Source: an uncultured Clostridia bacterium | Lineage (GTDB): Bacteria > Bacillota > Clostridia > Christensenellales > Aristaeellaceae | Reading direction: 5' to 3' | DNA length: 64,000 bases | Assembly: GCA_934630705.1 (NCBI GenBank) | Contig: CAKTWP010000012.1 | Coordinates: 1-64,000, forward strand | In this document: piece after piece, positions 1-7,359 of the stretch | Numbering within the stretch: position 1 is the stretch's first letter | How the letters are laid out: every line of letters starts with the position of its first letter | Notes under the pieces: generated by a model | The model's input: only the letters and a program-made list of their open reading frames with translations | Databases searched by the model: none | Told to the model about the DNA's origin: nothing | Program-made: the position numbers and the translations under genes

Positions 1-2
1 TT

Positions 3-131
3 GACCTGTATTGTGATAAGTGCAAGTATGCCAAACTCTGCTACTTGGAGGAACCCTGCAACACCTGTATGGAGCAGTGCTGGACCGCAGGATCTGACCA
101 GCCGATCAATTATAAGGAGAAAGAAAAATGA
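3..131 (+). CDS. 3' end of a Cys-rich small phage protein (5' end outside window)
   Basis: An open frame enters from the left edge and stops at TGA 129-131. The visible ~42 residues hold six Cys, spaced as CxxC, then C, C, CxxC and C, followed by a Lys/Glu-rich tail. This looks like a small zinc-binding protein. Its stop overlaps the next start (ATGA), as expected for coupled phage genes. I do not recognise the family, and the length cannot be judged. Confidence 0.5.
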   Translation, partial: DLYCDKCKYAKLCYLEEPCNTCMEQCWTAGSDQPINYKEKEK

Positions 132-547
132 CGTCGAACAAGTATCAGAAGGAAGCTTTGAGGACGGAACAGCCGACAAGCACCTTCCATAATGGAACCA
201 GTTACATCATACTGTCTCGTGGATCGGGCAAGACGATGATGTTGAAAAACGCCATCGAAAATGAGGTTCAAACGAATCGTCTTATCAATGGCCTGATGGG
301 TCTCAATGGCGAGGCGGGCGAAGCGATTGATATTCTCAAGAAGCATCTGTTCCAGGGCCACGATCTCGACCGGGAGCACCTGGCGAAGGAGCTGGGGGAT
401 GTGGCGTGGTATCTGGCGGTCAGTGCGGACGCGCTGGGATACTCACTGGAAAAGGTGATGCAGATGAACCTCGATAAGCTGCGTGCAAGGTATCCGGACG
501 GGTTCGAGACGGAGCGGAGTGCGAACAGGAAGGACGAGGATGTGTGA
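128..547 (+). CDS. MazG-like nucleotide pyrophosphohydrolase
   Basis: 139 aa. Residues ~50-125 match the all-alpha MazG/dUTPase-like NTP pyrophosphohydrolase fold, with metal ligands visible as E62-x-x-E65 (GEAGE) and E88-x-x-D91 (ELGD). Such phage enzymes hydrolyse nucleoside triphosphates, possibly ppGpp or non-canonical dNTPs. The N-terminal EYQK-like helix (residues 5-13) is separated from the core by ~35 residues that contain a P-loop-like string, SRGSGKT (30-36), which is unusual for the family. The gene overlaps the preceding frame at ATGA and the next start at GTGA, so the three are translationally coupled. Confidence 0.8.
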   Translation: MTSNKYQKEALRTEQPTSTFHNGTSYIILSRGSGKTMMLKNAIENEVQTNRLINGLMGLNGEAGEAIDILKKHLFQGHDLDREHLAKELGDVAWYLAVSADALGYSLEKVMQMNLDKLRARYPDGFETERSANRKDEDV

Positions 548-822
548 TCGAGCGGTGGGTTGAGGTTCGAGGCCATCCGGGTTATGAAGTAAGTACGGCC
601 GGGCAAGTACGGCGGACGAAAGACAAGAAAGTTCTGAAGCAATCACCGAATTATCGGAACGGCGCTATGCGTGTTGCGCTCAACCGGGAGAAATATTACG
701 TTCATCGGTTGGTCGCAAACTCGTTCTTCGATGGTGATACGAACTGTATTGTGAAGCATCTGGATGGGAATAAAACCAACAACAGCATTGCAAATCTGGT
801 CAAAGTTGCCCACAAACTATAA
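544..822 (+). CDS. NUMOD4/HNH-type small endonuclease
   Basis: 92 aa, GTG start overlapping the upstream stop by 4 nt. The N-terminus has the NUMOD4 pattern (W-x5-GYEVS-x2-GQVR). The C-terminal half has an HNH-like core: VHRLVANSFF followed by KHLDGNKTNN-x4-L. Proteins of this type are free-standing, homing-like nicking endonucleases of phages. The C-terminus is short, ending just after the second HNH helix. The usual asparagine and first histidine of the loop (NH) read KH here, so catalytic activity is uncertain. Confidence 0.75.
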   Translation: MIERWVEVRGHPGYEVSTAGQVRRTKDKKVLKQSPNYRNGAMRVALNREKYYVHRLVANSFFDGDTNCIVKHLDGNKTNNSIANLVKVAHKL

Positions 823-1310
823 AATTTCATGCCCAAGTTTGGTATGAAAAAATGGGCTTCTGCCCGGTTTTGTTGCGAAAAAACGCAAATGTGGGATACT
901 CAGGAAGGTCGAAAAAAATGGGCTCTGCCCAAATAAATGGGCTTTTTGCCCAAGTTTGCCCATAAAAAGTGGGCTTTTGTGGGATACAAATGTGGGATAC
1001 TCAGGAGGTCAAAAACACGAAAAATGGCCTCAAATGACCGTTTTTGGTGCTTTTTCACGCCTGAGTATCCCACAAATTGAAGAATTTCTCCTGAGTATCC
1101 CACAAATTTGAGCAATTCTGCCCACTTTCCCACTTTTATTTTCTAATTCTATAAAAAGTTAAAAAAATAAAAAATATATATAAATAGAGCAGAAAAACCG
1201 GGCAAATGGGCAGAGAGCGATTTTGTGGGATACTCAGGAGTATCTATTCCAAAGGAGGAATGCGATAAGACCAGCTTTATATTTTCAAAACCTCCCTAAC
1301 CAAGGTTCGC
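823..1310 (+). repeat. Non-coding block with five GTGGGATACTCAGGA repeats and an AT-rich tract
   Basis: No convincing gene. A 15-bp motif occurs forward at 891-905, 992-1006 and 1225-1239, and inverted at 1059-1073 (one mismatch) and 1089-1103. A shorter copy lies at 979-988. Small GGGC/GCCC hairpins sit at 854-865, 920-930, 939-951 and 958-974. Between the inverted and last forward copies is an A/T-only-like stretch (about 1134-1190). Iterons beside an AT-rich unwinding region fit a phage replication origin; a regulatory array is the alternative. The minus-strand open frame across the block only translates the repeats. Confidence 0.6.
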
Positions 1311-1321
1311 TGTGGTATAAT
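1311..1321 (+). promoter_or_regulatory. Extended -10 promoter for the zinc-ribbon gene
   Basis: TGTGGTATAAT: a TATAAT box at 1316-1321 preceded by TGn. No good -35 is visible, as is common for extended -10 promoters. It lies 35 bp before the ATG at 1356. Confidence 0.6.
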
Positions 1322-1355
1322 GAACTTGGCTGAACTTTGGATTGGAGGCGGTCGG

Positions 1356-1673
1356 ATGCGGAAAGACCGAGATGACTACAATGACCTTTACAAGCTGGAC
1401 ATGACAGACGAGTGGATGAACACCGCTTATGACGAAAGCGGCGAAGCTGTAGCCTGTGATATTTGCGGAACGGACATGAAGTGGGATCAGACACAGCGCG
1501 AATGGTATTGCCCCGAATGCGGGCAGATCATGACCCGCGCTTTATATTTCAATCACATCGGAGCTGAGCCTCCTGGGTTGGAATGTTTGACCAACTGTCA
1601 CGAGAACTATCCCTTCTGCAAGAAATACTGCGAGCGCTATTTCATTGATTCGGACGACTCCATGTTGACATAA
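1356..1673 (+). CDS. Small zinc-ribbon phage protein
   Basis: 105 aa. The ATG at 1356 is preferred because GGAGG (1344-1348) lies 7 nt upstream and the promoter -10 box overlaps the earlier in-frame ATG at 1320. The protein has an acidic N-terminus, then a CDIC...CPEC zinc ribbon and a second Cys-rich segment (C-x3-C, then C-x3-C). I do not recognise a named family. With its own promoter and terminator it forms a monocistronic unit beside the origin-like repeats, so a regulatory or DNA-binding role is possible but not shown. Confidence 0.6.
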   Translation: MRKDRDDYNDLYKLDMTDEWMNTAYDESGEAVACDICGTDMKWDQTQREWYCPECGQIMTRALYFNHIGAEPPGLECLTNCHENYPFCKKYCERYFIDSDDSMLT

Positions 1674-1694
1674 TGATATTCTCCAAGTATCAAG

Positions 1695-1726
1695 AGCCTG
1701 TGCGCGAAACACGGGCTTTTTCTTTT
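1695..1726 (+). terminator. Rho-independent terminator
   Basis: AGCCTGTG (1695-1702) pairs with CACGGGCT (1710-1717) across a 7-nt loop and is followed by TTTTCTTTT. It closes the zinc-ribbon gene. Confidence 0.8.
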
Positions 1727-1753
1727 CCCGCGTAAAAAACATGCCCTTTTATG

Positions 1754-1784
1754 AAGAGAGAAGACAATACGCGCCTTCTCTCTT
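1754..1784 (+). repeat. Perfect 10-bp inverted repeat before the VRR-NUC gene
   Basis: AAGAGAGAAG (1754-1763) pairs exactly with CTTCTCTCTT (1775-1784). It lies 22 nt before the ATG at 1807, so it could shape the leader mRNA or bind a repressor. No clear promoter is visible beside it. Confidence 0.5.
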
Positions 1785-1806
1785 ACTTTTGCCATGAGGA
1801 GGGCTT

Positions 1807-2115
1807 ATGAAAGGACGAAAGCTGGAGCGCAATTTTCAGGCGTCTCTGATTCGGGAATTGAAAAAGCGGTTCAGCGGCTGCATCGTCACCAAGCTGGACT
1901 CATCGCACATTCAGGGCATTCCTGATCTTTTGATTCTCTGGGGAAAACATTGGGCCACGCTGGAATGCAAGAAAAGCGCCGGAGCGCACCGGCAGCCCAA
2001 CCAGGAGCATTATGTCAATCTGATGAACGACATGTCCTTCTCAAGATTTATATTTCCGGAGAACAAGGAGGAAGTCCTGCATGAATTGGAACAGGCATTC
2101 GGAGTTGGAGGGTAG
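1807..2115 (+). CDS. VRR-NUC domain nuclease
   Basis: 102 aa, nearly the whole length being a VRR-NUC (PD-(D/E)XK superfamily) domain: the helix with Q-x2-L-I-x-EL near residue 11, the catalytic IPDLLIL strand and the ECK motif (WATLECKK). Such stand-alone phage nucleases are usually found in replication/recombination modules and resemble Holliday-junction resolvases. The ATG follows GAGGAGGGCTT. The 3' end overlaps the next start by 35 nt. Confidence 0.85.
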   Translation: MKGRKLERNFQASLIRELKKRFSGCIVTKLDSSHIQGIPDLLILWGKHWATLECKKSAGAHRQPNQEHYVNLMNDMSFSRFIFPENKEEVLHELEQAFGVGG

Positions 2116-2638
2116 TCACGCCTTCCTCTCTGCCAGTAAATACCATTGGATCAATTATGACGCGGACAAGCTGGCCGACAGCTATAACAGCTTTATGGCG
2201 ACCCAGAAGGGCACTGAGTTCCATGAGTTTGCCAGCCGCTGTATCGTGCTTGGCCAGAAACTCCCCGGACAGAAAAAGACCCTGAACATGTTTGTAAACG
2301 ACGCCATCGGCTACAAGATGCAGAGTGAGCAGATTCTCTACTACTCTGAGAACTGCTACGGCACTGCCGATGCAATCTCGTTCCGCAAGAACATGCTTCG
2401 GATTCATGACCTCAAGACCGGCAAGGTGCCGGCACACATGGAGCAGCTGATGGTATACGCTGCTCTTTTCTGTTTGGAATACCGGATGAAGCCCGGCGAT
2501 ATTCAGATAGAGCTCAGGCTCTATCAGAATGATGAAGTAATCTATCATCAGCCGGCCGGTGACGAAATTGCGCCGATCATCGACAAGATCATCACGTTTG
2601 ATAAGATCATCAACCGCATGAAGGAAGGAGGGAACTGA
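2081..2638 (+). CDS. PD-(D/E)XK exonuclease-like protein
   Basis: 185 aa. Residues ~95-125 carry GTADAISF...LRIHDLKTGK followed by HMEQLMVYAAL, the D-x(n)-D-x-K plus Q-x3-Y pattern of Cas4/RecB-type PD-(D/E)XK nucleases in phage recombination modules. A 5'-3' exonuclease or end-processing role is likely. It overlaps the VRR-NUC gene and is followed 2 nt later by the RNA polymerase-like gene, so all three are co-transcribed. The cysteines of a Cas4 iron-sulfur cluster are not evident. Confidence 0.8.
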   Translation: MNWNRHSELEGSHAFLSASKYHWINYDADKLADSYNSFMATQKGTEFHEFASRCIVLGQKLPGQKKTLNMFVNDAIGYKMQSEQILYYSENCYGTADAISFRKNMLRIHDLKTGKVPAHMEQLMVYAALFCLEYRMKPGDIQIELRLYQNDEVIYHQPAGDEIAPIIDKIITFDKIINRMKEGGN

Positions 2639-2640
2639 CC

Positions 2641-5466
2641 ATGAACAGGATCGCACAGCAGATGCGGGATATTCTGAAAGGGTTGACTCGACTTTCCGAA
2701 AACGGCGAATTGATGCATTACGGCAAATCCAAGATGGATGGCGCTCCGGGCCGCGGTTCCGGCCGATATCCGCTGGGCAGCGGCGAAGACCCGAACCAGC
2801 ATCGCGGTGATTTGATTTCCCGTGTGCAGGAACTTCGGCGAAAGGGTATGAGCGAAAAGGACATCGCTGAGGCAGTTGGATATTCTTCCACCACTCAGCT
2901 GAGAACTGCTTATTCCAACGCCGTCAATGAGCGCCGTGCTACGCAGATTTCTTCTGCTCGCGCCATGCTGGCGGACGGAAAGACGCAGGCCCAGGTGGCC
3001 AGAGCGCTTGGCGTCAATGAGTCCACGCTTCGCTCACTGCTCAATGAGCGTTCTGAGGCCCGCACCAATGCGGCCAAGGAGACGGCGGACTTCCTGAGGG
3101 CACAGATCGATTCCAAGGGTATGATCGATGTCGGCACCGGCGTGGAACTGGAGCTTGGCGTGAGCCGGGAGAAACTGAACCAGGCTTTGGCAATGCTGGA
3201 AGACGAAGGATACGTGGTCTATGGCGGCGGCGTGCCGCAGGCGACGAATCCGGGCAAACAAACCAACATCAAGGTCATTTGCCCGCCCGGAACCGAGCAT
3301 AAAGAGATTTATGACTTCAAGAACGTGCATACGGTCACAGACTATAAGATGCGTGTGGACGAAGACGGCACCGAGCACTTTGAGAAGGGGTTTGAGTACC
3401 CCGCTTCCATGGATTCCAGCCGATTGATGATTCGCTTCCGCGATGATGTCGCGCCTGATGGTCATACCGGTGTCGAGAAGGATGGCACCATTGAGATCCG
3501 GCGCGGTGTGGATGATCTGAGCCTTGGCAACAGTCACTATGCGCAGGTTCGCATTCTGGTGGACGGAAACAAATACCTCAAAGGGATGGCATACTATTCG
3601 GACGACATGCCCGATGGCGTGGATGTGATTTTCAACACTAACAAGACGCCCGATCAGGCGGACAAGGTGCTGAAAACCATCAAGAATGATCCGAACAACC
3701 CCTTCGGCGCTTTGCTGCGGGAAGAGGGCGGCCAGTATCACTACACGGATCCTGAAACCGGCGAGCGCAAGCTGGGCCTCATCAACAAGACCAGAACCGA
3801 GGGCGACTGGGGCGATTGGGCGGATGCGTTGCCGAGCCAGTTCCTTTCCAAGCAGAGTATGCAGCTCATTCAGAAACAGCTTGATATGTCCATTGCGGAT
3901 AAACAGGCCGAGTTTGATGAGATCGTGGCGCTGACCAACCCTACGGTAAAGAAACAGCTGCTGGAGACTTTCGCCAATGACTGCGATTCGGCAGCTGTTC
4001 ATTTGCAGGCTGCGGCTCTGCCCAGACAGCAGTATCAGGTGATCCTTCCTATCGCCACCATGAAGGATAATGAGGTCTATGCCCCCAACTATCATGATGG
4101 TGAAACGGTGGCGCTGATCCGGTATCCGCATGGCGGTACATTCGAAATCCCGATTCTGACGGTGAACAACAAGCAACCGGACGGCATTCGGATTCTCGGC
4201 AACACGCCTGCTGACGCCATTGGCATTAACAACAAGGTTGCAGAGCGTCTGTCCGGGGCGGACTTCGATGGTGATACCGTCATGGTCATTCCTTGCAATA
4301 GCCCGAGGAGCAACGTGAAGATTATCTCTACACCGCTGCTTAAGGAACTGAAAGACTTCGACCCCAAGATGGAATATGGCTACAGCAGAACCGAGACCGA
4401 CGCCAATGGCAAGACACACTACTTCCGGGATGGCCACGAGTTCAAGGTGATGAGCAACACCCAGATGGAGATGGGCAAGATATCCAATCTGATTACCGAC
4501 ATGACGCTGAAAGGCGCCGTTGAGGACGAGTTGGCCCGTGCTGTCCGCCATTCTATGGTTGTTATCGATGCCGAAAAGCACAAGCTGGACTGGAAGCAGA
4601 GCGAGCAGAACAACGGCATTGCAGGCCTGAGAAAGAAGTATCAGGAGCATGCGGATGAAGACGGTAACCTGCATTACGGCGCAAGCACCCTGATCTCCAG
4701 AGCCAAGTCTCCTGTATCGGTACTCAAGCGTAAAGGCTCCCCCAAGATCAATCCCGAGACCGGTGAGCTTGAGTACAAGACCGTAGAGGAGACCTATACG
4801 GATAAGAAGGGCAAGACCAGACTTCGCACCCAGGATTCAACGCAGATGGCGGAAGCGAAGGATGCACGCAAGCTTTCTTCCGGTACTCCCCAGGAAGAGG
4901 CTTATGCGGACTACGCGAACCGGATGAAGGCCATGGCAAACGCCGCACGCAAAGAAATTCTTCGTACTGGCAAGATAGAGTACAGCAGTACCGCTAAGGA
5001 GGCCTACCGTGAAGAAGTGGATGACCTGGAACGCCAGTTGAAGAAAGCTTTGATGAACGCGCCTCGTGAACGTCAGGCACAACTTGCCGCCAACAGCGAA
5101 GTCAAGGCCATGAAGAAAGCCAATCCTGATATGACGGGCAAAGAGGTTAAGAAGAAAGGACAGCAGGCGCTCAGCAGAAACCGTATTAAATATGGTGCGC
5201 AGCGTTACGCGATCAGCATCTCACCCCGCCAATGGCAGGCAATTCAGTCTGGGGCGGTGAGTGAGAATCTGTTGACCAAGATCCTCCGCTTTGCCGATCA
5301 AGATCAGGTCAGAGCCTATGCAACTCCTCGCGCAACAACTTCCCTGTCTGCAGGAAAACAGGCGAGAATCCAGGCAATGCGCAACTCAGGATACACGACC
5401 AGTCAGATTGCAGCTGCACTTGGCGTGGCTACTTCGACTGTCGCTAAATACATGAAAGGAGAGTGA
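2641..5466 (+). CDS. Predicted single-chain two-barrel (YonO/QDE-1-like) phage RNA polymerase with HTH domains
   Basis: 941 aa. Residues 541-545 are DFDGD in the context ERLSGADFDGDTVMVIP, the metal-binding loop of double-psi-beta-barrel RNA polymerases. The same motif marks cellular beta', eukaryotic RNA-directed polymerases (QDE-1), phage SPbeta YonO and crAss-like phage polymerases. Upstream, GETVALIRYPHGGTFEIP (~490-507) fits the adjoining barrel strand; downstream, a conserved-looking helix-rich segment (TDMTLKGAVEDELARAVRHSMVVID) follows. The N-terminus (~55-195) has two helix-turn-helix units and a winged helix; the last ~35 residues form another HTH. Residues 26-48 (HYGKSK...GSGRYPLGSG) resemble a tag in other proteins of this phage. 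Likely role: transcription of phage genes. Family assignment rests on motifs only. Confidence 0.75.
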   Translation: MNRIAQQMRDILKGLTRLSENGELMHYGKSKMDGAPGRGSGRYPLGSGEDPNQHRGDLISRVQELRRKGMSEKDIAEAVGYSSTTQLRTAYSNAVNERRATQISSARAMLADGKTQAQVARALGVNESTLRSLLNERSEARTNAAKETADFLRAQIDSKGMIDVGTGVELELGVSREKLNQALAMLEDEGYVVYGGGVPQATNPGKQTNIKVICPPGTEHKEIYDFKNVHTVTDYKMRVDEDGTEHFEKGFEYPASMDSSRLMIRFRDDVAPDGHTGVEKDGTIEIRRGVDDLSLGNSHYAQVRILVDGNKYLKGMAYYSDDMPDGVDVIFNTNKTPDQADKVLKTIKNDPNNPFGALLREEGGQYHYTDPETGERKLGLINKTRTEGDWGDWADALPSQFLSKQSMQLIQKQLDMSIADKQAEFDEIVALTNPTVKKQLLETFANDCDSAAVHLQAAALPRQQYQVILPIATMKDNEVYAPNYHDGETVALIRYPHGGTFEIPILTVNNKQPDGIRILGNTPADAIGINNKVAERLSGADFDGDTVMVIPCNSPRSNVKIISTPLLKELKDFDPKMEYGYSRTETDANGKTHYFRDGHEFKVMSNTQMEMGKISNLITDMTLKGAVEDELARAVRHSMVVIDAEKHKLDWKQSEQNNGIAGLRKKYQEHADEDGNLHYGASTLISRAKSPVSVLKRKGSPKINPETGELEYKTVEETYTDKKGKTRLRTQDSTQMAEAKDARKLSSGTPQEEAYADYANRMKAMANAARKEILRTGKIEYSSTAKEAYREEVDDLERQLKKALMNAPRERQAQLAANSEVKAMKKANPDMTGKEVKKKGQQALSRNRIKYGAQRYAISISPRQWQAIQSGAVSENLLTKILRFADQDQVRAYATPRATTSLSAGKQARIQAMRNSGYTTSQIAAALGVATSTVAKYMKGE

Positions 5467-5471
5467 ACGAA

Positions 5472-5726
5472 ATGAACGTGAATGGAAACGTTGCGCTCAC
5501 AACTTTCGACAATCCGTACAATCCGTTCACTCAATTCCAGAAATGGTTCCTGTTTGACACGGAAAAAGGATACAATTCATGTGCATATCTGGCTCGAATC
5601 GCACGCACAAGTGATGAACTCACTGAAGAGGAAAATGATGAAGAAATTGAACGTGCGATTGACGAGATTATTAGATATGACTTCATGAATAAATACAAGA
5701 AAATATATAAAAACGTCAAGAAATAA
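5472..5726 (+). CDS. Small acidic phage protein following the RNA polymerase gene
   Basis: 84 aa from ATG 5472, chosen because AAAGGAG ends 9 nt upstream; an in-frame GTG at 5463 overlaps the polymerase stop and would add three residues. The N-terminus is NPYNPF-x-QFQKWFLFD, the middle is acidic (EEENDEEIERAIDEI) and the end is basic. No known domain is recognised. Tight coupling to the polymerase gene suggests a partner, for example a specificity or stability factor, but this is inference from position only. Confidence 0.65.
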   Translation: MNVNGNVALTTFDNPYNPFTQFQKWFLFDTEKGYNSCAYLARIARTSDELTEEENDEEIERAIDEIIRYDFMNKYKKIYKNVKK

Positions 5727-5732
5727 GGCATA

Positions 5733-5900
5733 TCATATCTTAAAACCATAGGGAGGGGGTCGCCAAAAACACACCCCCTCCCTGCATCGGCGGTCTCCTT
5801 CATTTTTCTCCGGGGGTGAATTTGGGAGAAACTTTTTGGGGTTCGTTCGGTTGCAGCCATGGCGTTTAGACGAGCTTGCGGGGCTGGGAAACTTCTTCAT
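5733..5900 (-). CDS. Doubtful antisense small frame (55 aa)
   Basis: This minus-strand frame sits in the only sizeable gap of this part of the prophage (5727-6020). Its ATG (5900) follows AAAGGAGG at good spacing and overlaps the stop of a 12-codon upstream frame starting at 5935, itself preceded by GAAAGGAG. The protein is basic and Pro/Cys-rich, with no recognised domain. It may be a real small gene with a leader peptide, or a decayed repeat. A perfect 11-bp hairpin (AGGGAGGGGGT 5750-5760 / 5773-5783) lies within its 3' part. Confidence 0.25.
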   Translation of the reverse strand: MKKFPSPASSSKRHGCNRTNPKKFLPNSPPEKNEGDRRCREGVCFWRPPPYGFKI

Positions 5901-6020
5901 GATGATTCCTCCTTTGTTCTTTGGGTTTTCTTCATTTTTCTCCTTTCGGCAGCGGTAAAAACAGCCTCGCAAGTTCTTCTAAATGCCATGGAAGTGGTAT
6001 GAGAGGAGGACTTTGTTGCC

Positions 6021-6380
6021 ATGAAACGTGTAAAAGTGGCAGGGTCTTCCATGTCCTTGCCTAAAATGCGCCCTGCGCTGACGCCTGAGGCCCGCGAGGG
6101 TCAGTTAATTTCTTTAGCTACTGACCTTGTTGAGCAGAGACTGAGGGATGGGACTGCAACTTCTCAAGAGGTCGTCCATTTCCTCCGGCTTGGCTCCATG
6201 CGTGAAAGACTTGAGCGTGAGCGCTTAGAAAATGAGAATATTTTGCTGCGTGCTAAGACTGAGGCTCTTGAGTCTCAGGCGAAGGTGGAAGAGCTTTACG
6301 CCAATGCTATCAAGGCTATGCAGCGATATAGCGGTAATTACAATGATGATGAAGACGAAGACGACGAATCTGATTATTAG
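6021..6380 (+). CDS. Phage packaging-region coiled-coil protein (possible small terminase)
   Basis: 119 aa. The sequence is mostly helical: ISLATDLVEQRLRDGTATSQEVVHFLRLGSMRERL followed by a Leu-heptad stretch (ERERLENENILLRAKTEALESQAKVEEL) and an acidic tail. Proteins of this shape commonly sit just ahead of the HNH and terminase genes in clostridial phages. A small terminase or DNA-packaging accessory role is plausible but is inferred from position and coiled coil. GAGAGGAGG lies ~10 nt before the ATG. Confidence 0.6.
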   Translation: MKRVKVAGSSMSLPKMRPALTPEAREGQLISLATDLVEQRLRDGTATSQEVVHFLRLGSMRERLERERLENENILLRAKTEALESQAKVEELYANAIKAMQRYSGNYNDDEDEDDESDY

Positions 6381-6786
6381 AACCTATTCGGAATTGATTC
6401 AGATCCCGACATTTACCGAACGGTTTGAGTATCTCCGACTTGATGGTCAGGTTGGAGTGGAGACCTTCGGGTTTGATCGGTATTTGAATCAGCGGTTCTA
6501 TCACTCCGCAGAGTGGCGATCGATTCGCGATTACATTATCGCTCGTGATCTGGGTTGTGATCTCGCGATGGACGGATATGAGATTTATGGAAAGATCTAT
6601 ATTCATCATATGAATCCGATAACACAAATGGATATCGTTCATTCAAATGCTGATATGCTCGATCCCGAATTTCTGATCTGTGCCACTCACAATACTCACA
6701 ATGCAATTCACTACGGCGATGCATCATTATTGGTAACCGGACCGATCGAACGCAGACCAAACGATACGTATCCATGGAAAGCATAG
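6349..6786 (+). CDS. HNH endonuclease of the packaging module
   Basis: About 145 aa if started at ATG 6349; ATGs at 6343 and 6346 are alternatives, and the longer upstream frame is only overlap with the preceding gene. The core reads W-x2-IRDYIIARDLGCDL, then IHHMNPIT, then L-x2-ICATHNTHNAIHYGD: a His-Asn-His-type nuclease pattern. HNH proteins encoded next to the large terminase often stimulate cohesive-end or headful cleavage, which fits the location. The first ~30 nt overlap the acidic 3' end of the preceding gene. Confidence 0.7.
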   Translation: MKTKTTNLIIRTYSELIQIPTFTERFEYLRLDGQVGVETFGFDRYLNQRFYHSAEWRSIRDYIIARDLGCDLAMDGYEIYGKIYIHHMNPITQMDIVHSNADMLDPEFLICATHNTHNAIHYGDASLLVTGPIERRPNDTYPWKA

Positions 6787-6789
6787 GAG

Positions 6790-7359
6790 GTGACGCCTAC
6801 GATCAAATGGTCTGAATACATCGATGTTTGGCCGAAGGTCAAGCGATCGGCAAGAACTACGATCAGCAAGGATGGTGGTGGAGCCTATCCTACTGATTCA
6901 TGGAAAAAGACGATCCTGCTTGCAGAGCATAGTCCTATTCGCCGAATCAAGTTTTCCTGGCAGTGGGCTAATCTCAAGAGCTGGGTATCTGTTCACTTTG
7001 TCCGCCACAAGTTCGGCATCGAACATTGGGTATCTACCCAAAGAACCGATAGAACAGGTGTGAATCGTGATAAGAGTCCGCAGGATACTCCCGTACTTCA
7101 TGAGTGTGAAGCGAACGCTCAGGCGCTGATCTTTATCAGCCGACGGCGGCTTTGCAATCAGGCTTCACCCGAGACCAGAGCAGCCTGGCAAGAGGTAAAA
7201 GAACAGGTATCTGCCGTCGATCCCATTCTGGGTTCCGTCATGGTCCCTGAGTGTATCTATCGTGGGTTCTGTCCCGAGTTTCATTCTTGCGGTTATGTAA
7301 ATACCGAAGAGTATGCTCGGCGATTGGCTGAGTATCGCAGTAAGGAGGCGAGTGCATGA
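6790..7359 (+). CDS. ThyX-like (flavin-dependent thymidylate synthase family) protein
   Basis: 189 aa. Features of ThyX: an AEHSPIR helix (45-51), the FVRHKFGIEHWVSTQRTDR segment (70-88) matching the ThyX signature RHR-x2-S-x4-S-x-R in degenerate form, then NAQALIFISRRRLCNQASPETRAAW (~111-135). Canonical ThyX makes dTMP from dUMP with FAD and NADPH. Several signature positions differ (RHK for RHR; Ile in place of the first Ser), so activity is uncertain. The only canonical start, GTG 6790, lies inside the AGGAGGTG Shine-Dalgarno itself, so the true start may be a rarer codon a few triplets on. The 3' end overlaps the next ATG. Confidence 0.7.
   Translation: MTPTIKWSEYIDVWPKVKRSARTTISKDGGGAYPTDSWKKTILLAEHSPIRRIKFSWQWANLKSWVSVHFVRHKFGIEHWVSTQRTDRTGVNRDKSPQDTPVLHECEANAQALIFISRRRLCNQASPETRAAWQEVKEQVSAVDPILGSVMVPECIYRGFCPEFHSCGYVNTEEYARRLAEYRSKEASA

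Noticed and set aside
900..1133. Minus-strand 77-residue open frame
   Set aside because: It only translates the repeated GTGGGATACTCAGGA block (FVGYSG twice), has no ribosome site, and is explained by the repeats.
823..1310. CRISPR array
   Set aside because: Repeat copies are in both orientations with unequal spacing and spacers, and no cas genes are present.
3034..4674. Long minus-strand open frame (546 codons) opposite the RNA polymerase gene
   Set aside because: It is antisense to a well-supported coding gene; composition is that of a reverse-complement shadow and no ribosome site was seen.
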